Of a stretch of DNA of 64,000 nucleotides, positions 1 to 9,107 are shown piece by piece. The stretch comes from WTFV01 sp965200895 (GTDB taxonomy: Bacteria > Acidobacteriota > Vicinamibacteria > Vicinamibacterales > UBA8438). The translations under genes were made by a program, and so were the position numbers. The stretch lies in NCBI GenBank assembly GCA_965200895.1, contig CBDAVM010000002.1:682001-746000 (forward strand), in the 5' to 3' direction. Numbering within the stretch: position 1 is the stretch's first letter; each line of letters opens with the position of its first letter. The notes below the pieces were generated by a model, which saw only the letters and a list, made by a program, of their open reading frames with translations, was not told where the DNA came from and did no database searches.

Positions 1-882
1 GGTCCACAGCAGGGCGCCGGCGGCAAGAAGTGCGCCCGCCGCGACCGCGGTGTCGCGCAGGACCGTCCCGGCATCAGGTCTGCGGGGCGCACGGCCCAGT
101 TCGGGCAGCGCCGCCAGGCCGAGCACCAGGGCGGCGAGCAGGAAGGCGAGATCCCGTGCGGACCGGCGCCAGGCCGTGCGGGCCCGGTCCAGATCGGCGT
201 CCGCGACCGATGCTTCGAGCAGCGGTTCGCCGCTCGGGGCCGCGAGCGTGAGCTGGCGGCGGCCAGGCGCCGAAACCGCCGTGCCGGCGGCGGCCCGCAG
301 TCCGACCGGGGCCAGCGGCGACATCAGCGGCGACGGCCCTTCTTCGACTGCCAGACCGGTCTCGGCCAGCAGAACGCGTTCGGTCGACACGGACCCGATC
401 CGCGTGCGGCGACCGGCGCTGGTGTCGAGGACCAGAATCGGCTCCACGTACACGAGGCGCAGGCCGGGTGGACCGGAAACGACGTGGAATCCGGACTCGG
501 ACAGGACATGCTCGCGAGACAGCTCGGATGGTCGACCGGTCCAGGCGCGCGGTGTCGCCGTCGCGTCGTAGATGGTCACCGCGAGGTCGTCCGCTGCCGC
601 GGGAACCGCGTTCCGCGTCAATTCGAACAGGCGGACGAGGGCCGCACGATCGCCTGTCAGCCCGTTCGACAGACGTGGATCGGTGGCCAGCGAGACGGCG
701 GTCCGCTGCAGCGTCCGGGCCAGGTCGTCGAATCGTCGGCGAACGTGCTGTTCGACCCGGTCGAAGGTCGCGTCGGGCGTGGCTCCGAACCGCAGTGGCT
801 CCAGCAGCGCCCCCAGGCCCGCCGCGAGGGCCGCGCTGCCGGCGGCGACGAGCACGACTCCCGGCCACGACAGCGGACGCAT
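1..882 (-). CDS. Membrane sensor protein, N-terminal part (3' end beyond window)
   Basis: An open minus-strand frame runs from ATG at 882 to the window edge without a stop, giving 294 visible residues. Residues 7-27 form a membrane anchor. Residues about 35-235 read as an extracytoplasmic sensor-like region with regular alpha/beta character. Two further hydrophobic segments follow near residues 240-258 and 272-294. A single-pass anchor, a periplasmic domain and then a multi-helix membrane block fit the input half of a sensor histidine kinase or similar signalling protein, but no kinase motif lies inside the window, so the output domain is unknown. The start lies 6 nt downstream of the stop of the BamB-like gene, so the two are probably co-transcribed. 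Confidence 0.6.
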   Translation of the reverse strand, partial: MRPLSWPGVVLVAAGSAALAAGLGALLEPLRFGATPDATFDRVEQHVRRRFDDLARTLQRTAVSLATDPRLSNGLTGDRAALVRLFELTRNAVPAAADDLAVTIYDATATPRAWTGRPSELSREHVLSESGFHVVSGPPGLRLVYVEPILVLDTSAGRRTRIGSVSTERVLLAETGLAVEEGPSPLMSPLAPVGLRAAAGTAVSAPGRRQLTLAAPSGEPLLEASVADADLDRARTAWRRSARDLAFLLAALVLGLAALPELGRAPRRPDAGTVLRDTAVAAGALLAAGALLWT

Positions 883-888
883 CGCTGC

Positions 889-2184
889 CTACCGGGGCGG
901 AGCGGAGAGACCGGGCGAGTCCGGCGGCCCGGACGCGTCGTCGCCGCCGGGCGGCGACCGGATCGTGGACGTGAACGCCGGCGGCGGGCCACCCGGCCGG
1001 TGCACCGGGAACCGGTCGACGAAGTCGGCCAGTGACAGGGCGGTCGGCCGCGGCAGAAACGGTTCGGGAGGCAGTTCCAGGGAGAGTTGCCGCGGCCCGG
1101 CCGCCGCCGCCAGGCCGATGACGTCGCCCGTTCCGGTGACCAGGACCAGGTGGGGCGCCGGGGGGCGGGCGTGTGGGACGACGTGCGGCATCGCGGCCAG
1201 TTCGTTCAACGTCAGGTACTGCCCGCGGGGCAGGCCGGTCTCGGCGTCGAAGAGCTCGACGGTTGGCGAGAGCCCGGCCACCACGACCACCGCATCGACC
1301 CGGACCGGTCCATCCGTGGGGCGTCCGGCGAGCGACCGGCGCCAGCGGCGTGCGCCGTTGCGCCTGTCCAGCGCCCGCAGGACGTTGTCCCGGGCGTTGA
1401 AGTAGACGTGTTCCAGGTCAGCCGTGGGCGTCCCTATGATGTCTCCTCCGGTTCGCCAAGCCCAGTCGATGGCGCCGTCATCGAGCGCGAGTCGATACAG
1501 GTGGTTGTCGGTGGAGCCGACGTACAGCGCATCCAGGGGAAGAATGCCCTGCGGTCGGCCGGAGATCTCGCGTTCCCAGATCAGGGCGCCGCCGGCCAGG
1601 GCCAGCACGACGATACGGCCGTCGACGAGCGGCGCGAAGAGCCGGTCGCCTGCAATCGCGGGCCTCACCGTCGGCGTGCTCCCGATGTTCCGGCGCCACA
1701 GTTCCGTGCCGTCGACGCCCCGCAGGACGGCGATCTGTCCGCTCTCGGTCGCCACCACGAGCCAACCGGTGTTCCACAGCGGGGGGGTCACGAGGGCGGA
1801 GTCGAACTCGGCGGTCCAGAGCGGGGCGCCGTCGGAGGCTCGCCAACCGTCGAGGCGGCTTCCCGCGGCAACGAAGACCACGCCGTCGCCGGCCACCGGG
1901 GCGTGGTCGAGCCGCTGCTCGACGGTCCACACCCGCTCGCCCGTCACCAGATCCACCGCAACGACGTTGTCGTTTCCGAGCGCGACGTAGACGCGCTCGC
2001 GGTCGAACCCGGGCTCATGACGCAGGTTGCCGCCCAGGTCGGTGGTCCAGGCCACGTCGACCGGCAGCAGAAAGGAGGGTTCGAAGCGGGTCGTCGGCTG
2101 CGCCCATGCCGGGGCGGGGTGAGCGACCGCCAGCAACGACATCGCGACGAGCGCCGCCGTCGATGTGATGCGCCGGACGGTCAC
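889..2184 (-). CDS. Secreted BamB/PQQ-like beta-propeller protein
   Basis: The protein has about 431 residues. A signal peptide covers residues 1-29 and ends in AWAQ, with no lipobox cysteine. The rest is built of PQQ/YVTN-type blades of the form VYVALGNDNVVAVDLVTGE and LYRLALDDGAIDW, spaced about 40 residues apart, ending in a proline-rich tail of about 40 residues. The fold resembles the outer-membrane assembly lipoprotein BamB, but the lack of a lipidation cysteine and the tail argue for a soluble periplasmic propeller; the substrate is unknown. The GTG at 2184 was chosen because it completes a normal signal peptide; the ATG at 2142 would remove its basic n-region. The much longer open frame upstream overlaps guaA antisense and is not coding. 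Confidence 0.75.
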   Translation of the reverse strand: MTVRRITSTAALVAMSLLAVAHPAPAWAQPTTRFEPSFLLPVDVAWTTDLGGNLRHEPGFDRERVYVALGNDNVVAVDLVTGERVWTVEQRLDHAPVAGDGVVFVAAGSRLDGWRASDGAPLWTAEFDSALVTPPLWNTGWLVVATESGQIAVLRGVDGTELWRRNIGSTPTVRPAIAGDRLFAPLVDGRIVVLALAGGALIWEREISGRPQGILPLDALYVGSTDNHLYRLALDDGAIDWAWRTGGDIIGTPTADLEHVYFNARDNVLRALDRRNGARRWRRSLAGRPTDGPVRVDAVVVVAGLSPTVELFDAETGLPRGQYLTLNELAAMPHVVPHARPPAPHLVLVTGTGDVIGLAAAAGPRQLSLELPPEPFLPRPTALSLADFVDRFPVHRPGGPPPAFTSTIRSPPGGDDASGPPDSPGLSAPPR

Positions 2185-2189
2185 CCCGC

Positions 2190-2195
2190 TATAAT
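2190..2195 (+). promoter_or_regulatory. Candidate -10 element for guaA
   Basis: A perfect TATAAT lies about 100 nt upstream of the guaA start, in the short divergent space between guaA and the BamB-like gene. No good -35 hexamer is visible 16-18 nt upstream, so this is only a candidate promoter for the guaA block. Confidence 0.3.
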
Positions 2196-2292
2196 ACCGA
2201 CAGTCGAGCGGCCCGCGCCGGACCCTCCCGCCGCCGGCGCTCCGTGGTGCAACCCCGCGCGGCGGCGAGAGCCGGCGCCGCGAGAGCAGCAT

Positions 2293-3840
2293 GTGCCCGT
2301 GACCCATCAGACCATTCTGGTTCTCGATTTCGGCTCCCAGTACACGCAGCTCATCGCTCGCCGGCTCCGTGAACTGTCGGTGTACTCGGAGATCGTACCG
2401 TTCACGATCTCCGCCGCGGCCATTCGGGCCAGGCGTGCGGTCGGGGTGATTCTGTCGGGCGGCCCGGCGAGTCTCTCCAGCGCGGCCGCGCCCCGGTGCG
2501 ACCCGGCGCTCTTCGCCGGCGGGGTGCCGGTGCTCGGGATCTGCTACGGCATGCAGGTCATGACCTCGGCCCTGGGGGGCAGCGTAGGCCACGCGCCGGA
2601 ACGCGAGTACGGGCATGCGGCGGTGACGGTGCGGGAGCCGGCCGGCCTGTTCGCGGGAGTGCCGCACGAGATCCGGGTCTGGGCGAGTCACGGGGACGTC
2701 GTGGCGGAAGCCCCGCCCGGCTTCTCCGTCGTCGCCACCAGTGCGAATGCGCCGGTGGCGGGGATGGCGGACCCGGCTCGCCGTCTCTACGCGCTGCTCT
2801 TTCATCCCGAGGTCGCCCACACCGAGCATGGCGCGCGCATACTGCAGAATTTCGCCGGCGACGTCTGTGGCTGCACCGGCGACTGGACGATGGCCTCGTT
2901 CGTAGAGGAGTCGGCCACCCGCATTCGCGAGCAGGTCGGCCGCACCGGCCACGTGGTGTGCGGGTTGAGCGGCGGCGTCGATTCGACGGTGGCGGCGCTG
3001 CTCGTCCATCGGGCGGTCGGTGACCGCCTGAAGTGCATCTTCGTCGACAACGGCCTGCTGCGGTTGGACGAAGCCGTTCAGGTGGAGGAGCGCTTCTCTC
3101 GTCGCATGCGCCTGCCCCTGGTCTGCGAGGATGCGTCGGTGCAGTTCCTGGGCGCGCTCGCCGGCGTCACGGACCCGGAACGCAAACGGAAAATCATCGG
3201 CGCGACCTTCATCGAGGTCTTCGAGACCGTCGCCGCCAGACTGGGCAGGTTCGATTTCCTGGCCCAGGGAACTCTGTATCCGGATGTCATCGAGAGCGTG
3301 CCGGTCGTCGGGCCCTCGGCTGCCATCAAGAGCCACCACAATGTCGGCGGCCTGCCCGAGCGCCTCCGGTTCTCGCTGGTCGAGCCGCTGCGGGAGCTGT
3401 TCAAGGACGAGGTCCGACAGCTCGGTCGAGAGCTCGGTCTCGACGATGACTTCGTCTGGCGTCAGCCGTTTCCGGGACCCGGTCTGGCTGTACGCATACT
3501 CGGCGAGGTGACGGCCGAGCGTCTGGAACTGCTCCGGCGGGCGGATGCGGTGGTGGCCGAGGAGATTCGGAGGGCGGGCCTGTACCGCCAGCTCTGGCAG
3601 TCGTTCGCGGTGCTGCTTCCGGTTCGCAGCGTCGGCGTGATGGGCGACGGACGCACGTACGAACACACCATCGCGATTCGCGCCGTCGAGAGCCGCGACG
3701 GCATGACCGCGGACTGGGCCCGGCTGCCGCACGATCTGCTGGCCCTCGTGTCCTCCCGTATCGTCAACGAGGTGCATGGCATCAACCGCGTGGTCTACGA
3801 CATCAGCTCGAAGCCGCCATCCACCATCGAGTGGGAATAG
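2293..3840 (+). CDS. guaA: GMP synthase (glutamine-hydrolysing)
   Basis: Converts XMP to GMP using glutamine and ATP in purine synthesis. The protein has about 515 residues, close to the usual 525. The class I glutamine amidotransferase domain has the nucleophile in GICYG (Cys84) and the His171/Glu173 pair in HPEVAH. The ATP-pyrophosphatase domain has the P-loop SGGVDST near residue 226, followed by SHHNVGGLPE and the dimerisation domain ending in EWE. Two in-frame GTG codons, 2293 and 2299, are possible starts; 2293 sits 6 nt after a GAGAG sequence and is preferred. dnaE starts 10 nt after the stop, so guaA heads a co-directional block. Confidence 0.97.
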   Translation: MPVTHQTILVLDFGSQYTQLIARRLRELSVYSEIVPFTISAAAIRARRAVGVILSGGPASLSSAAAPRCDPALFAGGVPVLGICYGMQVMTSALGGSVGHAPEREYGHAAVTVREPAGLFAGVPHEIRVWASHGDVVAEAPPGFSVVATSANAPVAGMADPARRLYALLFHPEVAHTEHGARILQNFAGDVCGCTGDWTMASFVEESATRIREQVGRTGHVVCGLSGGVDSTVAALLVHRAVGDRLKCIFVDNGLLRLDEAVQVEERFSRRMRLPLVCEDASVQFLGALAGVTDPERKRKIIGATFIEVFETVAARLGRFDFLAQGTLYPDVIESVPVVGPSAAIKSHHNVGGLPERLRFSLVEPLRELFKDEVRQLGRELGLDDDFVWRQPFPGPGLAVRILGEVTAERLELLRRADAVVAEEIRRAGLYRQLWQSFAVLLPVRSVGVMGDGRTYEHTIAIRAVESRDGMTADWARLPHDLLALVSSRIVNEVHGINRVVYDISSKPPSTIEWE

Positions 3841-3850
3841 GACCGCGACC

Positions 3851-6800
3851 ATGACCGACTTCGTTCACCTGCACCTGCACACGGAGTACTCCCTGCTCGA
3901 CGGGGCGTGTCGCATCGGGGAGATGCTCGACGAGGTGGCCAGGCTCGAGATGCCCGCGGTCGCCGTGACGGAGCACGGCAATCTCTTCTCCGCCATCACG
4001 TTCCATGACGAGGCCCGCCGGCGGGGCGTCAAGCCGATTGTCGGATGCGAGGTGTACGTCGCCAACGGCGACCGCCGCAATCACAGCGGCGTCCCCGGGG
4101 AGACGGCCAACCACCTCGTGCTGCTCGCGGCCGACCTGACCGGCTATCACAACCTGATCAAGCTCGTATCGGCCGGCTACACCGAGGGCTTCTACTACAA
4201 GCCGCGCATCGACAAGGAGCTGCTCGCCGCCCACGCCGACGGCATCATCGGACTCAGCAGTTGCCTCAAGGGAGAGGTGGCCACCAACCTCTGCCGGGAC
4301 AGGGCATCGGAGGCCCGCGAGGCCGCCGCGTCGTTCCGGGACATCCTCGGCGCGGACAGCTTCTTTCTGGAGATGCAGTACCAGGGCATCGACGACCAGC
4401 AGGTGGTCAACCGGGGCCTGCCGTCCATCGCGACCGACCTGGGGCTGCCGCTCGTCTGCACGAACGACGTGCACTACCTGCGTCAGGCGGACCATCACCC
4501 CCACGACATCCTGCTGTGCATCGGCACCGGCAAGCAGGTGACCGACGAGAAGCGGCTGCGCTACCACGGCGATCAGTTCTACCTGAAGACGCCTGCGGAG
4601 ATGGCGGCGGTCTTCGGCGACTTCCCGGAGGCGCTGCGCAACACCGTGGCGATTGCCGAGCGCTGCGACGTCGACCTGTCCGGTACCGTCCACCGCCTCC
4701 CGAACTTCGACGTGCCGTCGCCGTTCAAGTCGCCGGACGACTACTTCGCCAGCGTGGCCCGGGCAGGATTCGACGAGCGGCTGCCGCGGTTGCGGACTCT
4801 GCAGCAGCAGGGCGTGCTCCGACACGACCTCGAGCAGTACGAGCGACGGCTGACGTACGAGATCGAGATGATCCAGAAGATGGGGTACGCGGGGTACTTC
4901 CTGATCGTCTGGGACTTCATCCGCTACGCCCGTGAGCAGGGCATCCCCGTGGGTCCCGGACGCGGGTCCGCCGCGGGCAGCCTCGTCGCGTACTGCCTGC
5001 GCATCACGGACGTCGATCCACTGGAGTTCGACCTGATCTTCGAGCGCTTCCTGAACCCGGAACGCGTGTCCCTGCCCGACATCGACATCGACTTCTGCGA
5101 GCGGCGGCGGGGTGAGGTCATCGAGTACGTGACCCGCAAGTACGGGCGCGAGAACGTGGCCCAGATCATCACCTTCGGGACGATGAAGGCGCGTGCGGCG
5201 GTGCGCGATGTCGGGCGGACGCTCGGCATGTCGTACGGGGAGGTCGACCGCGTCGCGAAGCAGATTCCCCAGACGCTCGACATGACCCTCGACAAGGCGC
5301 TCGACCAGAGTCGGCCGCTCAGGGACCTGCAGCGCACCACACCGCAGGTCAAGGAGCTGCTCGACGTAGCGCGCAGGCTCGAAGGAGTCACGCGTCACGC
5401 CTCCGTGCATGCCGCCGGGGTCGTCATCGCCCCGGATGCCATCACCGAGTTCGCACCGCTCTACAAGAAGGACGACATCGTAACCACCCAGTGGGCGATG
5501 AAGGAGGTCGAGCGCGTCGGCCTGCTCAAGATGGACTTCCTCGGGCTCAGCACGCTCACGCTGCTGCAGGACGCGGTGAACCATGTGCTGCGTTCGACCG
5601 GCGAGACCATCCGACTCGAAACGATTCCGCTCGACGACGACCGGACCTATCGGCTCTTCAGCGACGGCCAGACGCTCGGGATCTTCCAGTTCGAGAGCTC
5701 GGGCATGCGCGACACGCTGCGCAAGGCCAGGCCGCAGCGGTTCGAGGACCTCATCGCACTGAACGCGCTGTACCGTCCCGGGCCGCTGCGGGGGGGAGTC
5801 ATCGACGACTTCATCGCGCGCAAGGACGGCAAGGTCGAGATCGAGTACGACACGCCGCGGCTCGAGCCGATTCTGCGCAGCACCTACGGCGTGATCGCCT
5901 ACCAGGAACAGGTCATGCGCATCGCCAGCGACCTCGCCGGCTTCACCATGGGTGAGGCCGACGTGCTGCGCAAGGCGATGGGCAAGAAGAGTGCGGCGGT
6001 CATGGAGGCGCAGCGGGAGAAGTTCCTGGCCGGCGCGGTCGAGCGGGGCCTGGACAAGGCGGTAGCGAAACGCATCTGGGACCTGATGGAGTTCTTCGCC
6101 GGATACGGCTTCAACAAGAGCCATTCGACGGCCTACGCGCTGCTGGCCTACCACACCGCGTATCTGAAGGCCAACCACCCGGCGTGCTTCATGGCCGCGC
6201 TGCTGACGATCGAACGGCAGAACACCGACAAGCTCGGCATGTATCTGGGCGAGTGCCGGGATCTCGGCGTGAAGATCCTGCCGCCGGACGTCAACGAGAG
6301 CGACTGGGCGTTCACGGTGACCCCGGCCGGGGTCCGGTTCGGTCTCGGAGCGGTCAAGAACGTCGGCGACGGTGCGATCGAGTCGATTCTGGCGGTGAGA
6401 CGGGCCGCCGGCCGGCTGACGTCTCTCAACCGTCTGTGCGAGGACGTCGATCTGCGGCTGGTCAACAAGCGGGTCATCGAGAGCCTCGTCAAGGCCGGTG
6501 CGTTCCATGGCCTCTGTCGTCGCGACGGCGCGGAGGAGAACGGCGTCGGCCGGCGTCGCCTTTCGGCGCAACTGCTGGCGGCCGTGGACGGCGCCATCGA
6601 GCACGGCAACCGGCGCCAGCGGAACCGTGTCCAGGGACAACACGAGCTGTTCGGGGAATCGGAGGCGGTGCACCCCGACGGCATGTCGATGCGACTGCCG
6701 GACGCGCCGGCGTGGACGGAGGGCGAGCAGCTCGCGTTCGAGAAGGAGGCGCTTGGCCTGTACCTGAGCGGCCATCCCATCGATCGGTTCCGCAGGGAGC

Positions 6801-7351
6801 TCGATGGTGCCGGCGCGCGATCGATCGACACGCTGACCGAGTCGGCCGCGGCGGTGACGGTGGGCGGCATCGTCAGCCAGCGCCGGGACCTGAAGACCAG
6901 GAAGGGCGATCCGATGGCCGTCGTCACCATCGAGGATCGCGGCGGTCGCCTCGAAGCGGTCGTCTTCCCGGAGGCCTTCCGAAAGTACGGCCAGGCCCTG
7001 GAAGTGGACGGACTGGTCACGGTCGAAGGCAAGCTGGAGGTGGACGACGAGACGGCGCGCCTCGTCGTGAGCGAAGCGCGTCCCGTCGACGCGCTGCTGA
7101 GTGCCGCCGGACGACCACTGGCCATCCGGCTCGCTGCGCCGCCGGCGGATCGAGCGACGCTCGAGGCGCTGCGGGAGATCTTCGGACGTCACCACGGCAA
7201 CGGACGCGTCGTCCTGGAGGTCGAACTGCGACGCCAGATGCCGCCGCTCAGGGTGCGCGCGCGACTGAACCGGGTCCGTGTGCAGCCCTCGGATCGACTG
7301 GTCGAGGATGTCGAGAGAGCGTGCGGAAAGGGCGCCGTTTCGTGGGGTTAG
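3851..7351 (+). CDS. dnaE: DNA polymerase III alpha subunit
   Basis: Replicative polymerase catalytic subunit, 1166 residues (E. coli DnaE has 1160). The N-terminal PHP domain opens with HLHLHTEYSLLDG and keeps VTEHGN. The polymerase core carries the metal-binding motif PDIDIDF (Asp410/412/414), and the fingers contain the GPGRGSAAGS loop. An OB fold lies near residues 985-1060 (VGGIVSQRRD, then VTIEDRGG). The ATG at 3851 directly precedes the PHP motif; a longer frame reaching back into guaA is spurious. It lies 10 nt after guaA and its end overlaps the recJ start. Confidence 0.97.
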   Translation: MTDFVHLHLHTEYSLLDGACRIGEMLDEVARLEMPAVAVTEHGNLFSAITFHDEARRRGVKPIVGCEVYVANGDRRNHSGVPGETANHLVLLAADLTGYHNLIKLVSAGYTEGFYYKPRIDKELLAAHADGIIGLSSCLKGEVATNLCRDRASEAREAAASFRDILGADSFFLEMQYQGIDDQQVVNRGLPSIATDLGLPLVCTNDVHYLRQADHHPHDILLCIGTGKQVTDEKRLRYHGDQFYLKTPAEMAAVFGDFPEALRNTVAIAERCDVDLSGTVHRLPNFDVPSPFKSPDDYFASVARAGFDERLPRLRTLQQQGVLRHDLEQYERRLTYEIEMIQKMGYAGYFLIVWDFIRYAREQGIPVGPGRGSAAGSLVAYCLRITDVDPLEFDLIFERFLNPERVSLPDIDIDFCERRRGEVIEYVTRKYGRENVAQIITFGTMKARAAVRDVGRTLGMSYGEVDRVAKQIPQTLDMTLDKALDQSRPLRDLQRTTPQVKELLDVARRLEGVTRHASVHAAGVVIAPDAITEFAPLYKKDDIVTTQWAMKEVERVGLLKMDFLGLSTLTLLQDAVNHVLRSTGETIRLETIPLDDDRTYRLFSDGQTLGIFQFESSGMRDTLRKARPQRFEDLIALNALYRPGPLRGGVIDDFIARKDGKVEIEYDTPRLEPILRSTYGVIAYQEQVMRIASDLAGFTMGEADVLRKAMGKKSAAVMEAQREKFLAGAVERGLDKAVAKRIWDLMEFFAGYGFNKSHSTAYALLAYHTAYLKANHPACFMAALLTIERQNTDKLGMYLGECRDLGVKILPPDVNESDWAFTVTPAGVRFGLGAVKNVGDGAIESILAVRRAAGRLTSLNRLCEDVDLRLVNKRVIESLVKAGAFHGLCRRDGAEENGVGRRRLSAQLLAAVDGAIEHGNRRQRNRVQGQHELFGESEAVHPDGMSMRLPDAPAWTEGEQLAFEKEALGLYLSGHPIDRFRRELDGAGARSIDTLTESAAAVTVGGIVSQRRDLKTRKGDPMAVVTIEDRGGRLEAVVFPEAFRKYGQALEVDGLVTVEGKLEVDDETARLVVSEARPVDALLSAAGRPLAIRLAAPPADRATLEALREIFGRHHGNGRVVLEVELRRQMPPLRVRARLNRVRVQPSDRLVEDVERACGKGAVSWG

Positions 7352-9093
7352 GACCGACCCCCACGGCCGGGGTCGCGGCGCGGCGGCGGGCGGTCTGGAA
7401 CCACGCGGCCTGCGACGATTCGTCGGTGGACCGACTGCACCGGGAGCTGTCGCTGCATCGGACCGTGGCCCGGCTGCTCGTCCAGCGCGGTTTCGCGGAA
7501 CCGGCCGCGGCCCGCAGGTTCCTGCATCCGAGCTTCGACGATCTGCATGATCCGTCACGCCTCACCGATCTCGATCGCGCCGTGGAGAGGCTTCTCGGCG
7601 CCGTCGCACGGCGGGAACCGGTCGCCGTGCACGGCGACTACGACGCCGACGGGGTCAGCTCCACCGTGATGCTGCGCCGCGCTCTGGAACTGCTCCAGGG
7701 GGACGTCAGCCACTTCATTCCCGAACGGCTGCAGGACGGCTACGGGCTGCGGTCCGAGACGGTCGAGCGCCTGCACGCACAGGGCATACGGGTCATCGTC
7801 TCGGTCGATTGCGGCATTCGCAGCGTCGCGGCGGCGGCGCGGGCGCGCGAGCTGGGCGTCGATCTGATCGTGACGGACCACCACGAGCCGGCCACGGAAC
7901 TGCCGCCCGCGTTCGCGGTGCTCAATCCACGCCGTCTCGACTGTTCCTATCCGGACAAGGACCTGGCCGGCGTCGGGGTCGCGTTCAAGCTCGTGCAGGC
8001 GCTGTGTCAGCGCACCGGTCGCACGGCCTGGCTGCAGGGATTCGTCAAGCTGGCGGCCATCGGCACGCTGGCGGACGCGGTGCCGCTCAGAGGCGAGAAC
8101 CGGGTGCTTGCGAAGATAGGGCTGGACCGGCTCTCGACGGGTCCCCACACCGTTGGCCTGCAGGCGCTGCTGGATGCCAGCGGACTGGGCGGGCGGCGGA
8201 TTGCCAGCGACGACGTGGCGTTCCAGGTGGCGCCGCGGATCAATGCGGCGGGCCGCATGAGCTCGGCTGACCTGGCGACGAGGTTGCTGCTTTCGACACG
8301 CTCCTCGGAGGCGGCGCAGGCGAAGACCCTGGCCGAATCGCTCAACGCCGAGAACGCCCGGCGGCGCGAAGAGGAGGCCGGAATCGTGGCCGACGCGCGC
8401 CGGATCATCGAGCGGGACCCCGACATCGGCGCACAGAACCTGCTCGTCGTGTGGGCCGAGGGCTGGCACCGCGGGGTGATCGGCATCGTGGCGTCGAAAC
8501 TGGTCGAGACGTTCGGTCGTCCGGCGATCGTACTGTCGGTCGACGGGGAGGAGGCGCACGGCTCGGGTCGCAGCATTCCCGGCTTCGATCTGCTGGCCGG
8601 GCTCGAGGCGCATGCGGATCTGTTCGTGCGTTTCGGAGGGCACCGGCAGGCGGCCGGCATGGTCGTCGAGTCGCGGCGCCTGAAGGAGTTGCGCCGATGC
8701 CTGGCGACGTACGCCAACGAGCGGCTCGAGCCGCAGGATCTCGTGCCTCGGCTGACTGTCGATGCCCCCCTGTCCCTCACGGATGTCCGTGGCGGGCTGC
8801 TCCGCGACCTCGCGGCGCTGGAGCCGTTCGGACGGGGCAACCTGCGCCCCGTTTTCCACGCCGCGCCGGTCGAGGTGACAGACGGACCGCATACGATGAA
8901 CAAGCGCCACCTCCGGATGACTCTGCGGCAGGGACGCGCGGTGTTTCGGGCGATCGCCTGGCGCGCCGCCGAGCGCGCCGCCCTCTTCGAGCGGCACCGC
9001 ACCCTGAACGTCGCGTTTTCTCTTGGTGAGGACACCTACAAGGGCAATCATTTCCTGCAGTTGATCGTTGCCGACGCGGAAGCGCACCGCTAG
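7342..9093 (+). CDS. recJ: Single-stranded-DNA-specific exonuclease RecJ
   Basis: 5'-3' ssDNA exonuclease of recombination and repair, about 583 residues (E. coli 577). DHH phosphoesterase motifs are clear: GDYDADG near residue 98 and VTDHHEP near residue 178, with the DHHA1-type motif RFGGHRQAAG near residue 433 and a C-terminal OB-like domain. The start is uncertain. GTG 7342 overlaps dnaE by 10 nt and lies about 11 nt after a GGAAAGGG sequence; GTG 7321 is the alternative. Translational coupling to dnaE is likely. The lptC/A-like gene starts 14 nt downstream. Confidence 0.95.
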   Translation: MGLGPTPTAGVAARRRAVWNHAACDDSSVDRLHRELSLHRTVARLLVQRGFAEPAAARRFLHPSFDDLHDPSRLTDLDRAVERLLGAVARREPVAVHGDYDADGVSSTVMLRRALELLQGDVSHFIPERLQDGYGLRSETVERLHAQGIRVIVSVDCGIRSVAAAARARELGVDLIVTDHHEPATELPPAFAVLNPRRLDCSYPDKDLAGVGVAFKLVQALCQRTGRTAWLQGFVKLAAIGTLADAVPLRGENRVLAKIGLDRLSTGPHTVGLQALLDASGLGGRRIASDDVAFQVAPRINAAGRMSSADLATRLLLSTRSSEAAQAKTLAESLNAENARRREEEAGIVADARRIIERDPDIGAQNLLVVWAEGWHRGVIGIVASKLVETFGRPAIVLSVDGEEAHGSGRSIPGFDLLAGLEAHADLFVRFGGHRQAAGMVVESRRLKELRRCLATYANERLEPQDLVPRLTVDAPLSLTDVRGGLLRDLAALEPFGRGNLRPVFHAAPVEVTDGPHTMNKRHLRMTLRQGRAVFRAIAWRAAERAALFERHRTLNVAFSLGEDTYKGNHFLQLIVADAEAHR

Positions 9094-9107
9094 CATGGAT
9101 CAGGACG

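Noticed and set aside
889..3852. A 987-codon minus-strand open frame across guaA
   Set aside because: Only the part from 2184 down encodes a protein-like sequence; the rest is the antisense shadow of guaA, which has a full set of family motifs on the plus strand.
3803..7558. A 1251-codon minus-strand open frame over dnaE
   Set aside because: Its composition is Arg/Asp/Val/Leu-rich as expected of antisense to a high-GC gene, and dnaE is intact on the other strand.
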